Source: Microbacterium sp. (GTDB lineage Bacteria > Actinomycetota > Actinomycetes > Actinomycetales > Microbacteriaceae). Taken from it: DNA of 6,920 nt. Made by a program: the position numbers and the translations under genes. The stretch covers positions 1 to 6,920 of the forward strand of contig JAITUD010000028.1 of the NCBI GenBank assembly GCA_031286555.1, read 5' to 3'. Of the stretch, positions 6,221-6,920 are shown piece by piece (the first letter of the stretch is position 1; every line of letters begins with the position of its first letter). Under the pieces are notes generated by a model. That model worked only from the letters and a program-made list of their open reading frames with translations, ran no database searches and was not told the origin of the DNA.

Positions 6221-6265
6221 GCAAATAGTATTCAATAAATTAGGCGTCCACGCAAATAACTTTCA
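6221..6265. repeat. Direct repeat GCAAATAnnnTTCA, two copies 31 bp apart; candidate operator
   Basis: Copy 1 is at 6221-6234 and copy 2 at 6252-6265. They match at 11 of 14 positions (GCAAATA and TTCA identical, the middle three different). The 31-bp offset is about three helical turns, so a bound regulator would face the same side of the DNA twice. Copy 1 covers the candidate operon -10 and copy 2 overlaps the -35, which fits repression. Two overlapping small palindromes, AATAgTATT (6224-6232) and TATTcAATA (6229-6237), lie in or next to copy 1. No regulator gene is visible, so the identity of the protein is unknown. Confidence 0.45.
6225..6255 (-). promoter_or_regulatory. Candidate promoter of the murein-sugar uptake and recycling operon
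   Basis: On the minus strand a -10-like TACTAT (6230-6225) follows a weak -35-like TTGCGT (6255-6250) with a 19-bp spacer, longer than the usual 17. The pair sits in the only AT-rich stretch of the window and would start transcription near 6218, giving a 5' leader of about 45 nt that includes the ribosome binding site. The -10 is reasonable, the -35 poor, so the promoter may need an activator or the true -35 may differ. Confidence 0.4.
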
Positions 6266-6293
6266 TGCAACGGAGCGCCCCGCGGGCCCTCAC

Positions 6294-6299
6294 TAAACT
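6294..6299 (+). promoter_or_regulatory. -10 box placed for leaderless transcription of pncB
   Basis: TAAACT fits the actinobacterial TANNNT -10 consensus and ends seven bases before the pncB ATG. That puts the expected transcription start at or next to the A of the start codon. No Shine-Dalgarno precedes the ATG, and the upstream bases are CGACCTC. No convincing -35 is visible at 16-18 bp upstream, which is GC-rich. The leaderless reading is inferred from spacing. Confidence 0.5.
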
Positions 6300-6306
6300 C
6301 GACCTC

Positions 6307-6920
6307 ATGACGACGTCGACGGCGCTCTACACCGATCGCTACGAACTGACCATGCTGGCCGCCGCTCTGCGCGACGGCACGGGCGCACGGCCCTGCGTGT
6401 TCGAGCTGTTCTCGAGGCGCCTCTCCGGCGGCCGCCGGTTCGGCGTCGTCGCCGGCACCGGCCGGCTGCTCTCGCTGCTTCGCGAGTTCCGCTTCGGCGA
6501 GGAGGAACTGCGGTTCCTGCGCGACAACGACGTGGTGGATGCCGCGACGCTCGCGCATCTGGAGGACTACCGCGTCACCGGCACGATCCGCGGCTACCGT
6601 GAGGGCGAGCTCTACTTCCCCGGCTCCCCCATCCTCACGGTCGAGGGCACCTTCGCCGATGCCGTGGTGCTCGAGACCCTCGCCCTCAGCGTGCTCAATC
6701 ACGACTCCGCAGTGGCCACCGCCGCATCCCGCATGAGCATCGCCGCAGGTGAGCGCCCACTGGCCGAGATGGGCTCGCGGCGCGCCGCCGAGCACTCGGC
6801 GATCGCGGCCGCCCGCGCGGCGTACATCGCCGGCTTCGGCGCGACCAGCAACCTCGAGGCCGGGCGCAGCTGGGGCATCCCGACCAGGGGCACCGCCGCA
6901 CACGCCTGGACGCTGCTGCA
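6307..6920 (+). CDS. pncB: Nicotinate phosphoribosyltransferase PncB (5' part; truncated by window edge)
   Basis: PncB joins nicotinate to PRPP, with ATP hydrolysis, to make nicotinate mononucleotide in the Preiss-Handler route to NAD. I read 204 residues from ATG 6307; actinobacterial family members are usually around 430, so about half is present. Family hallmarks: LYTDRYELTMLAAAL (7-21), VFELFSRRL (31-39), GRRFGVVAGTGRLL (42-55), FPGSPILTVEGTF (104-116), the strongly conserved VLETLALSVLNHDSA (121-135), AEMGSRRAAEHSA (153-165), AGFGATSNLEAG (175-186) and GTAAHAW (195-201). His199 lies where the phosphorylated histidine of the bacterial enzyme is expected, judged from memory. The ATG is favoured because the LYTDRYELTM motif follows closely, as in homologues, and a -10 box fits leaderless initiation. 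It is divergent from the uptake operon and functionally unrelated to it; the shared intergenic region may put both under nearby sites. Confidence 0.96.
   Translation, partial: MTTSTALYTDRYELTMLAAALRDGTGARPCVFELFSRRLSGGRRFGVVAGTGRLLSLLREFRFGEEELRFLRDNDVVDAATLAHLEDYRVTGTIRGYREGELYFPGSPILTVEGTFADAVVLETLALSVLNHDSAVATAASRMSIAAGERPLAEMGSRRAAEHSAIAAARAAYIAGFGATSNLEAGRSWGIPTRGTAAHAWTLL

Noticed and set aside
4869..6296. A 475-codon plus-strand open frame opposite the binding-protein gene
   Set aside because: It is the antisense of a clear lipoprotein gene and runs across the divergent promoter; no family motifs.
6232..6903. Minus-strand open frame of 223 codons opposite pncB
   Set aside because: Antisense shadow of a gene with unmistakable nicotinate phosphoribosyltransferase motifs.

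Overview
The window is GC-rich, tightly packed bacterial DNA. It uses GTG and TTG as well as ATG starts, joins genes by stop/start overlaps, and has one apparently leaderless gene. Together with the protein families this points to a high-GC actinobacterium, most likely Microbacteriaceae (Microbacterium-like). The genus is an impression from sequence style and gene content, not a database result.

Layout: positions 1-6173 hold one minus-strand operon of six genes, read right to left: a lipoprotein sugar-binding protein (4875-6173), two carbohydrate ABC permeases (3893-4867 and 3066-3896), a GH3 beta-N-acetylglucosaminidase NagZ (1596-3062), anhydro-N-acetylmuramic acid kinase AnmK (440-1594) and MurNAc-6-phosphate etherase MurQ (1-443, cut by the window edge). 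Junctions run from 7-nt gaps to 4-nt overlaps, so a single polycistronic mRNA with translational coupling is expected. A 133-bp AT-rich divergent intergenic region (6174-6306) carries the likely operon promoter and a repeated candidate operator. To its right a plus-strand nicotinate phosphoribosyltransferase gene (pncB, from 6307) runs off the window.

Working together (inference from well-known families): the binding protein and permeases would import a cell-wall disaccharide such as GlcNAc-anhydroMurNAc. NagZ has no signal peptide and would split it in the cytoplasm, AnmK would convert anhydroMurNAc to MurNAc-6-P, and MurQ would convert that to GlcNAc-6-P plus D-lactate. Gene order follows pathway order. 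This resembles Gram-negative anhydro-muropeptide recycling, but with an ABC importer where AmpG would stand, in an apparent Gram-positive. No ATP-binding subunit is visible.

Non-coding points of interest are a perfect 13-bp hairpin just inside the first permease gene, next to the end of the binding-protein gene; a GCAAATAnnnTTCA direct repeat spaced 31 bp in the divergent promoter; and a -10 box placed for leaderless transcription of pncB. No tRNA, rRNA, CRISPR array or mobile element was seen, and the only gene-free stretch is the 133-bp intergenic region.
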